Notes: generated by a model not told the origin, from the sequence alone. Counted from the first letter of the stretch, positions 28,577-38,112 are shown. The stretch: 60,275 nt of DNA from Paracoccus sp. MKU1 (GCF_001447385.1 NZ_LLWQ01000200.1:1-60275); one strand, 5' to 3'. A program made the numbers and translations.

Positions 28577-29761
28577 ATGAAAAAGCTTCTTCTGGCCAGC
28601 GCCGCCGGAGCCTTGCTTGCCGGTGCGGCCGGCGCCGAGGAAATCAAGATGGGCATTTCGCTGGGCCTGACCGGCCCGCTGGAATCGATCTCGCCCGCCA
28701 TGCAGAAAGGCGCGGAACTGGCGATGAAGGAGGTCTCGGACAGCGGCAAGCTGCTGGACGGTTCGACCATCGTGCCCGTGGTGGCCGACAACACCTGCGC
28801 CGATGCCGCCGCCTCGGTGGCCGCGGTCGAGCGCCTGGTGACGGCCGAGGGCGTCAAGGGCATCATGGGCGGCATGTGCTCGGGCGAAACCATCGCCTCG
28901 CTGGAACGGGTCGGGGTGCCGAACGGGGTGGTGATGATCTCGCCCTCGGCCACCTCGCCGGCGCTTTCGACCATCGACGACAAGGGTTTCTTCTTCCGCA
29001 CCTCGCCCTCGGACGCGCGCCAGGGCGAAGTCATGGCCGATATCGTGCTGGAGCGCGGCATCAACAGCGTCGCCGTTACCTATACCAACAACGATTACGG
29101 CAAGGGCCTGGCCGACAGCTTCGCCGAGGCCTACAAGGCCAAGGGCGGCACCGTGACCGTGGTCTCGGCCCATGACGACGGCAAGGCCGACTATTCGGCC
29201 GAGGTCGCCGCGCTGGCCGCTGCCGGCGGCGACGCGCTGGTCGTGGCCGGCTATGCCGACCAGGGCGGCTCGGGCGTCATCCAAGGCTCGCTGGACACCG
29301 GCGCCTTCGAGACCTTCGTGCTGCCCGACGGCATGGTCAACAACGTCCTGGTCGAGAAGTTCGGCACCCAGCTGGAAACCTCGTTCGGCCAGAACCCCTC
29401 GGCCGAGGGCGAAGGCCACGAGAAATTCGACGCGCTCGCCAAGGAAGCCGGCTTCGACGGCACCTCGGCCTATGCCGGCGAATCCTATGATGCCGCCGCG
29501 CTGATGCTGCTGGCCATGCAGGCCGCCAAGTCCTCGGATCCCAAGGTCTACAAGGACAAGGTGATGGAAGTCGCCAACGAGCCGGGCGAGAAGATCTATC
29601 CTGGCGAACTGGCCAAGGCGCTGGAACTGCTCGCGGCCGGCACCGACATCGACTATGTCGGCGCCACCTCGGTTGAGCTGGTCGAGCCGGGCGAAAGCGC
29701 CGGCGTCTATCGCGAGGTCGATTTCAAGGGCGGCAAGCTCAACGTCGTAGGCTATCGCTGA
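28577..29761 (+). CDS. Branched-chain amino acid-type ABC substrate-binding protein
   Basis: 394 residues. It starts with a clean signal peptide (MKKLLLASAAGALLAGAAGA), then a type-I periplasmic-binding fold: KMGISLGLTGPLESISP, a signature GMCSGETIASLERV, YTNNDYGKGLADSF and DALVVAGYADQGG. It delivers a solute to the membrane proteins encoded downstream. The ligand cannot be read from sequence; family members bind branched-chain or other amino acids, amides, urea or aromatic acids. It is separated from livG by a terminator-like hairpin, which commonly raises binding-protein expression over the rest of the operon. Confidence 0.88.
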   Translation: MKKLLLASAAGALLAGAAGAEEIKMGISLGLTGPLESISPAMQKGAELAMKEVSDSGKLLDGSTIVPVVADNTCADAAASVAAVERLVTAEGVKGIMGGMCSGETIASLERVGVPNGVVMISPSATSPALSTIDDKGFFFRTSPSDARQGEVMADIVLERGINSVAVTYTNNDYGKGLADSFAEAYKAKGGTVTVVSAHDDGKADYSAEVAALAAAGGDALVVAGYADQGGSGVIQGSLDTGAFETFVLPDGMVNNVLVEKFGTQLETSFGQNPSAEGEGHEKFDALAKEAGFDGTSAYAGESYDAAALMLLAMQAAKSSDPKVYKDKVMEVANEPGEKIYPGELAKALELLAAGTDIDYVGATSVELVEPGESAGVYREVDFKGGKLNVVGYR

Positions 29762-29777
29762 GACGCGCAGGTCGCGG

Positions 29778-29804
29778 AAAGGGTCCGGTTTCCGGGCCCT
29801 TTTC
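29778..29804 (+). terminator. Attenuator hairpin between binding protein and livG
   Basis: AAAGGGTCCGG, loop TTT, CCGGGCCCTTT forms an 11-bp stem (one G-T pair) followed by TC. It lies in the 105-base gap after the binding-protein gene. Its likely role is partial termination or protection of the upstream mRNA, giving more binding protein than permease. Confidence 0.8.
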
Positions 29805-29865
29805 ATAATCAAGAACAATCCCGTAAGGGAAATTCTTCATGCAAGGCATGAAGCTGGGGAGCACT

Positions 29866-30744
29866 ATGATCCAGGTCCACGACCTGCATAAGCATTTCGG
29901 AGGCTTCCGCGCCGTCGATGGCGCCAGCCTGACGATCGAGAAAGGCTCGATCACCGGGTTGATCGGCCCGAACGGCGCCGGAAAATCCACTCTTTTCAAC
30001 GTGATCGCCGGAGTTTTGAAACCGACCGCCGGCCGCGTGACCATGGCGGACGAGGATATCACCGGCCTGCCGCCGCATGAGCTGTTCCACAAGGGGCTCC
30101 TGCGCACCTTCCAGCTGGCGCACGAGTTTTCCTCGATGACCGTGCGCGAGAACCTGATGATGGTGCCGGGCGGGCAATGCGGCGAGACGCTGGTCAACAC
30201 TTGGTTCCGCCGCGGCCGCATCCGCGAGGAGGAACGTGCGCTTCGCAAGAAAGCCGACGAAGTGCTGGAGTTCCTGACCATTTCCCATGTCGCCGACGAA
30301 AAGGCCGGCAACCTGTCCGGCGGCCAGAAGAAGCTGCTGGAACTGGGCCGCACCATGATGGTGGATGCGAAGATCGTCTTCCTGGACGAGGTGGGCGCCG
30401 GGGTGAACCGCACGCTGCTGGGCACCATCGGCGATGCCATCGTGCGGCTGAACAAGGAGCGCGGCTATACCTTCTGCGTGATCGAGCATGACATGGACTT
30501 CATCGGCCGGCTTTGCGACCCGGTGATCGTCATGGCGGCGGGCAAGGTTCTGGCCCAGGGCTCGGCCGACAGCATCATGAAGAACGAGGCGGTGATCGAG
30601 GCCTATCTGGGCACCGGGCTCAAGAACAAGGTCGCGGCCGAAGTGGCCGAGGAGGCTGCCTTCGGCGAAAGCCATGGCGCCCAGCCCGGCCTGGGGGCCG
30701 AGGCCGGCCGCGGCGGCGACGGCAAGCCAGCGGGGGAGATGTGA
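29866..30744 (+). CDS. livG: ABC transporter ATPase, LivG type
   Basis: About 292 residues. Walker A GPNGAGKST, ABC signature LSGGQKKLLELGR, Walker B IVFLDEVGAGV and the H-loop in VIEHDMDF are all present. The Walker B/D-loop sequence DEVGAGVN differs from the usual DEPxAGLN (Pro to Val), but the catalytic Glu is kept. ATG 29866 has GGGGAG five bases upstream; ATG 29839 is an alternative that adds nine residues. The end overlaps livF by one base (TGATG). Confidence 0.92.
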   Translation: MIQVHDLHKHFGGFRAVDGASLTIEKGSITGLIGPNGAGKSTLFNVIAGVLKPTAGRVTMADEDITGLPPHELFHKGLLRTFQLAHEFSSMTVRENLMMVPGGQCGETLVNTWFRRGRIREEERALRKKADEVLEFLTISHVADEKAGNLSGGQKKLLELGRTMMVDAKIVFLDEVGAGVNRTLLGTIGDAIVRLNKERGYTFCVIEHDMDFIGRLCDPVIVMAAGKVLAQGSADSIMKNEAVIEAYLGTGLKNKVAAEVAEEAAFGESHGAQPGLGAEAGRGGDGKPAGEM

Positions 30745-31454
30745 TGGCAGAGCCCTATCTTTCCGCCACCGCCATGCGCGGCGGCTATGGCAAGGCCGAT
30801 ATCCTGAACGGCTGCACCCTGACGGTCGAGCGCGGCCAGATCGCCGTCATCGTCGGCCCGAACGGCGCCGGCAAATCGACGGCGATGAAGGCCGTCTTCG
30901 GCATGCTGCACCTGCGCGAGGGCCAGGTCGCGCTGGCCGGCGAGGACATCACCCATCTCAGCCCGCAGGAGCGGGTGCGCAAGGGCATGGGCTTCGTGCC
31001 GCAGACCCACAACATCTTCCCGACCATGACGGTCGAGGAGAACCTGGAAATGGGCGCCTTCATCCGCGAGGACGACTTCAAGGACACCATGGCCCAGGTC
31101 TACGAACTGTTCCCCGCCGTGGCCGACAAGCGCAAGCAGAACGCCGGCGAATTGTCGGGCGGCCAGCGCCAGCAGGTCGCCGTCGGCCGGGCGCTGATGA
31201 CCAAGCCCAGCCTCTTGATGCTGGACGAGCCGACCGCCGGCGTCAGCCCCATCGTCATGGACGAGCTGTTCGACCGCATCATCGAGGTCGCCCGCACCGG
31301 GATTTCCATCCTGATGGTCGAGCAGAACGCCCGGCAGGCACTGGAGATCGCCGATATCGGCTATGTCCTGGTGCAGGGCGCCAACCGTTACACGGACAGC
31401 GGGCAGGCGCTTCTCGCCGATCCCGAGGTCCGCCGCACCTTCCTGGGGGGCTGA
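30744..31454 (+). CDS. livF: ABC transporter ATPase, LivF type
   Basis: 236 residues, the second nucleotide-binding subunit. Walker A GPNGAGKST, Q-loop region GFVPQTHNIFPTMTVEEN (a LivF hallmark), signature LSGGQRQQVAVGRAL, Walker B LLMLDEPTAGVSP and H-loop ILMVEQNARQAL. In LivF proteins the H-loop His is commonly replaced by Gln as here. It pairs with LivG to power the LivHM permease. Confidence 0.93.
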   Translation: MAEPYLSATAMRGGYGKADILNGCTLTVERGQIAVIVGPNGAGKSTAMKAVFGMLHLREGQVALAGEDITHLSPQERVRKGMGFVPQTHNIFPTMTVEENLEMGAFIREDDFKDTMAQVYELFPAVADKRKQNAGELSGGQRQQVAVGRALMTKPSLLMLDEPTAGVSPIVMDELFDRIIEVARTGISILMVEQNARQALEIADIGYVLVQGANRYTDSGQALLADPEVRRTFLGG

Positions 31455-31456
31455 AG

Positions 31457-32458
31457 ATGGACATCCTGAATGCCCTCGTGGCCATCCTGAACTTCGTGGT
31501 GATCCCCGCCGCCTCCTATGGCGCGCAGCTGGCGCTCGGGGCGCTGGGGGTGACGCTGATCTACGGCATCCTGCGCTTTTCCAACTTCGCCCATGGCGAC
31601 ACCATGGCCTTCGGCGCCGCGCTGGTGATCCTGATCACCTGGGGGTTGCAGGCCATCGGCATCAGCCTGGGCCCGCTGCCGACCGCCCTGATCGCCCTGC
31701 CCTTCGGCATCGCGCTGACGGCGATCTTCATCCTGGGCACCGACCGCGTGGTCTATCGCTTCTATCGCAGCAAACGCTCTGCGCCGATCATCCTGGTCAT
31801 GGCCTCGGTCGGGGTCATGTTCATCATGAACGGGCTGACCCGGCTGATCATCGGCGTCGACGAGATCCGCTTCGACGACGGCGCGCGCTTCCTGATCAGC
31901 GTGCAGCAGTTCCGCGCCTGGACCGGGCTGACCGAGGGGCTGTCGCTGCGGGTCAGTCAGGCCCTGACGCTGGTGGTGACGGCGCTGACCTGCTGGGCGC
32001 TGTTCCGCTTCCTGAACCGCTCGCGCGCCGGCAAGGCGATGCGCGCCTATTCCGACAACGAGGACCTGGCCCTGCTTTCCGGCATCGACCCCGAGCGGGT
32101 GGTGCGCCTGACCTGGATCATCGCCACCGCGCTGGCGGTGACGGCGGGCACGCTTTACGGTCTGGACAAGTCCTTCAAGGTCTTCAACTATTTCCAGATC
32201 CTGCTGCCGATCTTTGCCGCCGCCATCGTGGGCGGCCTCGGCAATCCGCTGGGCGCGGTGGCGGGCGGCTTCATCGTCGCCTTTTCCGAAGTGGCCGTCA
32301 CCTATCCCTGGCGCAAGATCGCCACCTATCTGGGCTTCGAGCCCCAGGGGCTGCTGCAACTCTTGTCCACCGAATACAAGTTCGCGGTCAGCTTCGTGAT
32401 CCTGATCGTGGTCCTGCTGTTCCGGCCGACCGGCCTGTTCCGCGGCAAATCCGTCTGA
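31457..32458 (+). CDS. livH: ABC transporter permease, LivH type
   Basis: 333 residues, about eight transmembrane segments. The start carries the LivH signature GALGVTLIYGILRFSNFAHG, and the cytoplasmic coupling loop reads GKAMRAYSDNEDLALLSGID. The conserved late segment AIVGGLGNPLGAVAGG is present. It begins two bases after livF and is followed after 15 bases by livM. Confidence 0.93.
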   Translation: MDILNALVAILNFVVIPAASYGAQLALGALGVTLIYGILRFSNFAHGDTMAFGAALVILITWGLQAIGISLGPLPTALIALPFGIALTAIFILGTDRVVYRFYRSKRSAPIILVMASVGVMFIMNGLTRLIIGVDEIRFDDGARFLISVQQFRAWTGLTEGLSLRVSQALTLVVTALTCWALFRFLNRSRAGKAMRAYSDNEDLALLSGIDPERVVRLTWIIATALAVTAGTLYGLDKSFKVFNYFQILLPIFAAAIVGGLGNPLGAVAGGFIVAFSEVAVTYPWRKIATYLGFEPQGLLQLLSTEYKFAVSFVILIVVLLFRPTGLFRGKSV

Positions 32459-32473
32459 GGAGGGCGTTTATCC

Positions 32474-33814
32474 ATGTCGAATACACGTCAAGCCGAAGCG
32501 GTCAGCCCCTGGCGCGCGCCGCTCCTGTTCCTGATCCTCGCCGCGCTGTTCCTGGCCGAGGGCAGCTTTCGCAACGCGCTGTTCTCGGGCAGCTGGAACA
32601 CGGCGCTGGCCATCCTGAACATGGGGCTGATCTCGGCCGTCATGGCGCTGGGTGTGAACATGCAATGGGGCTACGCCGGGCTGTTCAACGCCGGCGTCGT
32701 CGGTTTCCTGGCGCTTGGCGGGCTGGCGCCAGTGCTGGTCTCGACCGCGCCGGTGCAGGGCGCCTGGGCGGCGGGCGGGCCGCGGGTGATCCTGGCGCTG
32801 CTGGTGGGCCTGGGCACGCTGGCCCTGGCGGCGCAGGTCTGGAAACGCCTGTCGGGGGCCTGGCGCGTCCCGGCGCTGATCGCGGTGCTGGTGGCGGGCT
32901 TCGTGCTCTACCGCTGGTTGTTCGATCCGGCGGTGATGGCGATCGAGGCGAACAATTCCGCCCGCGCCGGCAATATCGGCGGCCTGGGCTGGCCGGTGCT
33001 GCTGTCCTGGCCGGTCGGCGCGCTGTTCGCCGCCGTGGCCGCCTGGGGCGTCGGCAAGGTGGCGCTGGGGCTGCGCTCGGACTACCTGGCCATCGCCACG
33101 CTGGGCATCGGCGAGATCATCGTCGCCGTGATGCGCAACGAGGAATGGCTGTCGCGCGGGGTCAAGAACGTCTCGGGCATCCCGCGCCCGGTGCCCTATG
33201 AGCTGGACTTGCAGGGCAATCCCGATTTCGTGGCCCGCGCCGCCGAATGGGGGATGAGCCCGGCCGTCGCCTCGGGGATCTGGGTCAAGCTGCTTTATGC
33301 CGGCCTGTTCGGCGCCGTGCTGCTGGCGCTGATCCTGCTGGCGGAGCTGGCGCTGAAATCGCCCTGGGGCCGGATGATGCGCGCGATCCGCGACAACGAG
33401 ACCGCCGCCGAGGCCATGGGCAAGGACGTGACCCGACGGCATTTGCAGATCTTCGTCATCGGCAGCGCGGTGATCGGTCTGGCCGGTGCGATGATGGTGA
33501 CGCTGGACGGGCTCTTGTCGCCGACCAGCTTCAACCCCCTGCGCTATACCTTCCTGATCTGGGTGATGGTGATCGTCGGCGGCTCGGGCAACAACTGGGG
33601 CGCGGCGCTGGGGGCGATCCTGATCTGGTTCCTGTGGATCAAGGCCGAGGTCTGGGGGCCGGAATTCATGCGGCTGGTCACCGGGCCGATGCCCGACGGG
33701 GCGTTGCGCAGCCACCTGCTGGGCAGCGCGCCGCATATGCGCTTCATCGCGCTGGGGGTGGTGCTGCTATTGATGCTGCGCTTTGCACCGCGCGGGCTGG
33801 TGCCGGAGAAATAA
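32474..33814 (+). CDS. livM: ABC transporter permease, LivM type
   Basis: 446 residues, longer than typical LivM (about 320-420) because of an extended N-terminal and middle region. The LivM signature ALGVNMQWGYAGLFNAGVVG is at the N-terminus, SDYLAIATLGIGEII in the middle, and the coupling helix RAIRDNETAAEAMGKDV follows, with VIVGGSGNNWGAALGA near the end. It is the last gene of the operon and is followed by a strong terminator. Confidence 0.92.
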   Translation: MSNTRQAEAVSPWRAPLLFLILAALFLAEGSFRNALFSGSWNTALAILNMGLISAVMALGVNMQWGYAGLFNAGVVGFLALGGLAPVLVSTAPVQGAWAAGGPRVILALLVGLGTLALAAQVWKRLSGAWRVPALIAVLVAGFVLYRWLFDPAVMAIEANNSARAGNIGGLGWPVLLSWPVGALFAAVAAWGVGKVALGLRSDYLAIATLGIGEIIVAVMRNEEWLSRGVKNVSGIPRPVPYELDLQGNPDFVARAAEWGMSPAVASGIWVKLLYAGLFGAVLLALILLAELALKSPWGRMMRAIRDNETAAEAMGKDVTRRHLQIFVIGSAVIGLAGAMMVTLDGLLSPTSFNPLRYTFLIWVMVIVGGSGNNWGAALGAILIWFLWIKAEVWGPEFMRLVTGPMPDGALRSHLLGSAPHMRFIALGVVLLLMLRFAPRGLVPEK

Positions 33815-33816
33815 GG

Positions 33817-33843
33817 ACGGGGGCTTTCGCCCCCGTGCTTTCT
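33817..33843 (+). terminator. Intrinsic terminator of the ABC operon
   Basis: ACGGGGGC, loop TTTC, GCCCCCGT, then GCTTTCTT. The stem begins two bases after the livM stop. A second GC hairpin (CGGGGGCTTTGCCCCG) follows immediately. It separates the ABC operon from the convergent uraH gene. Confidence 0.88.
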
Positions 33844-33916
33844 TCGTTCGGGGGCTTTGCCCCGCTCGTCGCTGGCGCTCCTCGCCCCCCAGGATATTTC
33901 GGCACGAAAGAAGCGG

Positions 33917-34267
33917 TCAGCTGCCGCGATAGGTGGAATAGCCGTAGGGCGAGATCAGCAGCGGCACATGGTAGTGGTCCTGCTCGGACATGCCGAAGCG
34001 CAGCGGCACCTGGTCGAGGAAGCGGGGCTTCGCGGCCTGGTGGCCGATGCCGTCGAGCCAGGCGCCGACATGGAAGACCAGTTCGTATTCGCCGGTCTGG
34101 AACTCCGCCTCGGGCAGGATATGCCTGTCGGTGCGGCCGTCGTGATTGGTGACGGTCTCGGCAATCAGCCGGCGCTCGGGGTCGAGGCGGTAGAGTTCGA
34201 TCCGCATGCCCTGCGCGGGCGTGCCGTTGGCGGTGTCGAGCACATGAGTGGTGAGGTAACCGGGCAT
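33917..34267 (-). CDS. uraH: 5-hydroxyisourate hydrolase (transthyretin-like)
   Basis: 116 residues, the usual size of HIUases. N-terminal TTHVLDTANGTPA and C-terminal YHVPLLISPYGYSTYRGS are the two family signatures, and the catalytic His, Arg and His set can be placed in THVLD, the central RTDRH segment and YHVPLL. It hydrolyses 5-hydroxyisourate, the product of urate oxidation, to OHCU. It is the last gene of a seven-gene minus-strand run, 16 bases after the 8-oxoguanine deaminase. Its partner OHCU decarboxylase (uraD) is not in the window. Confidence 0.95.
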   Translation of the reverse strand: MPGYLTTHVLDTANGTPAQGMRIELYRLDPERRLIAETVTNHDGRTDRHILPEAEFQTGEYELVFHVGAWLDGIGHQAAKPRFLDQVPLRFGMSEQDHYHVPLLISPYGYSTYRGS

Positions 34268-34283
34268 TTTCGTCCTTTCCTTG

Positions 34284-35627
34284 TCAATCCGCGAGCCGGG
34301 CGATGGCGGCGCGGGCCTGTTCGTTCAGGCGATTCGGGTCTGCGGTCAGCAGGTTGTGATCCTGCACCACGGCGCGGCCCTCCACATAGACCGCGCGCGG
34401 GCGGATCGGGGCGCAGAAGACCAGCGCCGCCACCGGGTCCCATTGCCCGGCCGCCGGCAGTTCCGAGACGTCCCAGAGCACCAGGTCGGCGCGCTTGCCG
34501 GGCTCCAGCGCGCCGATATCGCTGCGGCCCAGCACCCGCGCGCCGCCGAGCGTGGCGATCTCCAGCGCCTCGCGCGCGCCCATGGCGGCGGGGCCGTCCT
34601 TGAGGCGGGCGACCAGCATGGCCTGCCGCGCCTCGAGCCCGAGATGGCTGCAATCGTTGCTGGCCGAGCCATCGACGCCGAGGCCCACCGGCACGCCGGC
34701 ATCGCGCATCCGGCGCACCGGGGCGATGCCCGAGGCGAGGCGCGCGTTCGAGCAGGGGCAATGTGCGACCCCGGTGCCGGTGCGGGCAAAGAGATCGATC
34801 TCCTTCTCCGACAGCTTCACGCAATGCGCATGCCAGACGTCGTCCCCGGTCCAGCCCAGGCTTTCGGCGTAATCGCCGGGCAGCATGCCGAAGTTTTCCA
34901 GCGAATAGGCGATGTCCTCGTCGTTCTCCGCCAGGTGGGTGTGCAGCCGCACGCCCTTTTCGCGGGCGAGGATGGCGGCGTCGCGCATGAGTTCGCGACT
35001 GACCGAGAAGGGCGAACAGGGCGCGAGGCCCACCTGCACCATCGCTCCGGGGTTGGGGTCGTGGAAGGCGGCGACCAGGCGCTCGCTGTCCTTGAGGATC
35101 GCGGCCTCGTCCTCGACCAGCGCGTCGGGGGGCAGGCCGCCCTTGCTTTCGCCGATCGACATGGCGCCGCGGGTGGCGGTGAAGCGGATGCCGATTTCCG
35201 ACGCCGCCTCGATGCTGTCGTCGAGCCGGGCGCCGTTCGGGAACAGGTAGAGGTGGTCCGAGGAACAGGTGCAGCCCGAGAGCGCCAGTTCGGCCAGGCC
35301 GATCCGGGTGGACAGCCGGATATCCTCGGGGCCCATGCGGCCCCAGATCGGATAGAGGGTGCGCAGCCAGCCGAACAGCGCCGCATCCTGCGCGGCAGGC
35401 ACGGCGCGGGTCAGCGTCTGGAACAGGTGGTGATGGGTGTTGACGAAGCCGGGGGTGACCACGCAGCCCCCGGCCTCGACGATCTCGGCGCCTTCGGCGG
35501 AAAGACCCGGACCGACGGCGGAGATGACCCCGCCGTCGATCAGGATGTCCCCGCCTGCGATCTCGCGCCGGGCGCCGTCCATGGTGACCACCACTTCGGC
35601 GCCCCTGATGAGCAGGCGTTTCGTCAT
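34284..35627 (-). CDS. 8-oxoguanine deaminase (amidohydrolase)
   Basis: 447 residues, amidohydrolase fold. The metal-binding HxH is in NTHHHLFQTLTRA, the next His in HTHLAEN, a later His in HAHCVKLSEKE, and the catalytic Asp in GVDGSASNDCSHL. These features and the overall layout match the 8-oxoguanine deaminase group (product urate) more than cytosine or guanine deaminases, and the adjacent urate-degrading gene uraH supports that. Guanine or isocytosine specificity cannot be excluded. The start ATG at 35627 overlaps the stop of the nucleobase permease by one base. Confidence 0.85.
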   Translation of the reverse strand: MTKRLLIRGAEVVVTMDGARREIAGGDILIDGGVISAVGPGLSAEGAEIVEAGGCVVTPGFVNTHHHLFQTLTRAVPAAQDAALFGWLRTLYPIWGRMGPEDIRLSTRIGLAELALSGCTCSSDHLYLFPNGARLDDSIEAASEIGIRFTATRGAMSIGESKGGLPPDALVEDEAAILKDSERLVAAFHDPNPGAMVQVGLAPCSPFSVSRELMRDAAILAREKGVRLHTHLAENDEDIAYSLENFGMLPGDYAESLGWTGDDVWHAHCVKLSEKEIDLFARTGTGVAHCPCSNARLASGIAPVRRMRDAGVPVGLGVDGSASNDCSHLGLEARQAMLVARLKDGPAAMGAREALEIATLGGARVLGRSDIGALEPGKRADLVLWDVSELPAAGQWDPVAALVFCAPIRPRAVYVEGRAVVQDHNLLTADPNRLNEQARAAIARLAD

Positions 35628-37108
35628 CAATGTGCCTCGGCGGCGTGGGCGGCGGCGGCGATCTCCTCGTCGCTGGTATGCGGCGCGCCGTTGAAGAACC
35701 AGTTCAGCAGCACGGCAGCGACCGCGGCCAGCAGGATGCCGGAATGGATCAGCGTGTGCAGCGCATGCGGCAGCCACTGGTTGAAGTCGGGGGCGATCAT
35801 CGGCACCATGCCGAGGCCCAGCGAGACGGCGACGATGAACAGGTTGTGCTTGTTGCCCTTGAAGTCCACCGTCGAGAGGATGCGGATGCCGGTCGCGGCG
35901 ACCATGCCGAACATCACCAGCCCCGCGCCGCCCAGCACCGTGGTCGGCAGCGATTCCACCAGCGCGCCCATCTTGGGGATCAGTCCCAGCACGATCATGA
36001 TCGCGCCGCCCGCCACGCAGACGAAGCGCGAGCGCACGCCGGTCACGCCCACCAGACCGACGTTCTGGCTGAAGGAGGTATAGGGGAAGGTGTTGAAGAG
36101 CCCGCCGATGGCGGTGCCCAGGCCGTCCACGCGCAGCCCGGCCGAGAGCGCCTTGGGCGTCATCCGGCGGCCGCAGATGTCGGAAAGCGCCAGGAACATG
36201 CCGGTCGATTCGATCATGGTCACGAACATGACCAGCAGCATGGTCAGGATCATCACCGGGTCAAAGATCGGCATGCCGAAATGCAGCGGCTTGATCGGCG
36301 CGAACCAGGCGGCCTCGGCGATGCCGTCGAAATGCATCATCCCCATGGCGGCGGCCAGCAGCCCCCCGATGACGATGCCCAGGAGCACCGCGATATTGGC
36401 GACGAAGCCCCTGGCATAGCGGGCGATCAACAGGATGGCGGCCAGCACGGTGACGCCGATGATGATGCGCGGCACCGAGGCATAATCCGGGTTGGGCACG
36501 GTCGGCATCAGCTTCACGCTCCCGGGGACGTCACCGGCGGCGCGGGCGGCCTCCAGCCAGGCCTGGGCGGCGGGATCGACCAGTTGCGGCGCGGTCGGGC
36601 CGACCGGCAGGCCGAAGATCCAGTTGATGCCCACCGGCATCAGGCTGACGCCGATCACCAGGATCACCGTCCCGGTGACCACGCTGGGGAAAAACCGCAA
36701 GAGCCGGCTGACCAGCGGCGCGAAGAAGATCGAGATGAGCCCGGCGGCCATGATGGCGCCGAACATCATCCGCGCCCCCTCCTGCCCCGGGTTGGACGAG
36801 GCGATGGCGACCATCGGGCCGACGGCGGCGAAAGTCACGCCCATCATCACCGGCAGGCGGATGCCGAACCATTGCGTGGCGCCGAAGGACTGGATGATGG
36901 TGACGATGCCGCAGACGAACAGGTCGGCGGAAATCAGAAAGGCCACGTCCTGCGGTGACAGTTGCAGGGCGCGGCCGACGATCAGCGGCACCGCGATGGC
37001 ACCGGCATACATGACCAGAACATGCTGGAAACCCAGGGCGAGCAGCCGAGGCGCGGCGATGCGCTCCTCGACCGGATCGAAGCCGGGGCTGGTATCTATT
37101 GCTTGCAT
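35627..37108 (-). CDS. Nucleobase:cation symporter-2 (xanthine/urate-type permease)
   Basis: 493 residues with about 12-14 membrane segments. The NCS2 features are FQHVLVMYAGAIAVPLIVG in TM1, the substrate-site region FMTMIESTGMFLALSDICG (MIESTG, with the conserved Glu), and the TM10 signature FNTFPYTSFSQNVGLVGVTG, which marks the xanthine/urate branch. It would import xanthine, urate or a related purine. A strong ribosome-binding site (GGGAGG and AAGGA) precedes ATG 37108. It lies 41 bases after bhcD and is translationally linked to the deaminase. Confidence 0.93.
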   Translation of the reverse strand: MQAIDTSPGFDPVEERIAAPRLLALGFQHVLVMYAGAIAVPLIVGRALQLSPQDVAFLISADLFVCGIVTIIQSFGATQWFGIRLPVMMGVTFAAVGPMVAIASSNPGQEGARMMFGAIMAAGLISIFFAPLVSRLLRFFPSVVTGTVILVIGVSLMPVGINWIFGLPVGPTAPQLVDPAAQAWLEAARAAGDVPGSVKLMPTVPNPDYASVPRIIIGVTVLAAILLIARYARGFVANIAVLLGIVIGGLLAAAMGMMHFDGIAEAAWFAPIKPLHFGMPIFDPVMILTMLLVMFVTMIESTGMFLALSDICGRRMTPKALSAGLRVDGLGTAIGGLFNTFPYTSFSQNVGLVGVTGVRSRFVCVAGGAIMIVLGLIPKMGALVESLPTTVLGGAGLVMFGMVAATGIRILSTVDFKGNKHNLFIVAVSLGLGMVPMIAPDFNQWLPHALHTLIHSGILLAAVAAVLLNWFFNGAPHTSDEEIAAAAHAAEAH

Positions 37109-37149
37109 ACGTCCTTATCCTCCCTTGTTCAGGACGCGAGCGGCACGGG

Positions 37150-38112
37150 TCAGATTTCGACCTCTTGCGCCACCCCCTTGTGTTTGGCGAGTTCGACGAC
37201 CGCCTTGGCGACCGCCAGGTCCTGCAAGCCGACGCCGGTGCCGTCGAACAGCGTGACCTCGGCATCGCCGCGGCCCGGATTGTCGCCCGCCACCACCGCG
37301 CCGAGTTCGCCGATCTGCTCCTCCGCGATCAGCTTTGACGCGATGGCGTGCTGGCACTCGCCGATGCTGACTGACTGCGCGACCTCATCGGTGAAGATCC
37401 GGGCGCGCGCGACCAGCGCCGGATCCAGTTCCTGCTTGCCCTTGGTGTCGGTGCCCATGGCGGCGATATGCGTCGGGCCCTTGACATGCTCGTTCATCAG
37501 CAAGGGCGAGAAGGACGAGGTGATCGAGATGATCACGTCGGCTTCCGCGCCCAGACGCGGCAGGTCCACCGCCTCGAAGGGCAGGCCCAGCTCGGCCGCA
37601 GTATCGGCCAGCCGGCCCAGCATCTCGGGATGCGGGTTCCAGCCGATCACCTTCTCGAACCGGTGCACATTGGCCGCCGCCCGCATCTGGAAGGCGGACT
37701 GGTGGCCGGCGCCGATCATGCCCAGCACCTTGGCGCCCTTGGGTGCCAGATACTTGATCGACACCGCCGAGGCCGCCGCGGTGCGCAGCGCCGTCAGCAG
37801 GTTGCCGCCCACCGCCGCCGAAACCCGGCCGGTATCCGGGTCGAACAGGAACACGGTGGACTGGTGGTTGATCAGGTTATGCTTCTGGTTCAACGGCCAA
37901 TAGCCGCCGGCCTTCAGCCCCAGCGTCAGGGCCGAGGCATCGAAGCCGCCCTTGAAGCCGTAAAGCGCGTCCTCATGGCCGATGGCCTCGCGCACCACGG
38001 GAAAGTTGTAGGCCTTGCGCCGGGCCATCGAGGCGAAGACCGCCTCGATGGCCTCGAAGGCCGCCTCGGGGGTCATCAGACCCGCGATTTCCTTTTCGGC
38101 GACGACGAGCAT
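37150..38112 (-). CDS. bhcD: Iminosuccinate reductase
   Basis: 320 residues of the ornithine cyclodeaminase/mu-crystallin family, here the NADH-dependent enzyme that reduces iminosuccinate to L-aspartate and closes the beta-hydroxyaspartate cycle. The nucleotide-binding core is VLGMIGAGHQSAFQMRA, preceded by the family segment GGNLLTALRTAAASAVSIKYL. The assignment as BhcD and not an ornithine cyclodeaminase rests on its place directly after bhcA-bhcB-bhcC. The start overlaps the bhcC stop by one base (TGATG). Confidence 0.93.
   Translation of the reverse strand: MLVVAEKEIAGLMTPEAAFEAIEAVFASMARRKAYNFPVVREAIGHEDALYGFKGGFDASALTLGLKAGGYWPLNQKHNLINHQSTVFLFDPDTGRVSAAVGGNLLTALRTAAASAVSIKYLAPKGAKVLGMIGAGHQSAFQMRAAANVHRFEKVIGWNPHPEMLGRLADTAAELGLPFEAVDLPRLGAEADVIISITSSFSPLLMNEHVKGPTHIAAMGTDTKGKQELDPALVARARIFTDEVAQSVSIGECQHAIASKLIAEEQIGELGAVVAGDNPGRGDAEVTLFDGTGVGLQDLAVAKAVVELAKHKGVAQEVEI

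Noticed and set aside
37150..38112. Ornithine cyclodeaminase as the function of this gene
   Set aside because: The family is right, but its place directly after bhcABC and the overlapping start make iminosuccinate reductase (BhcD) the better call.
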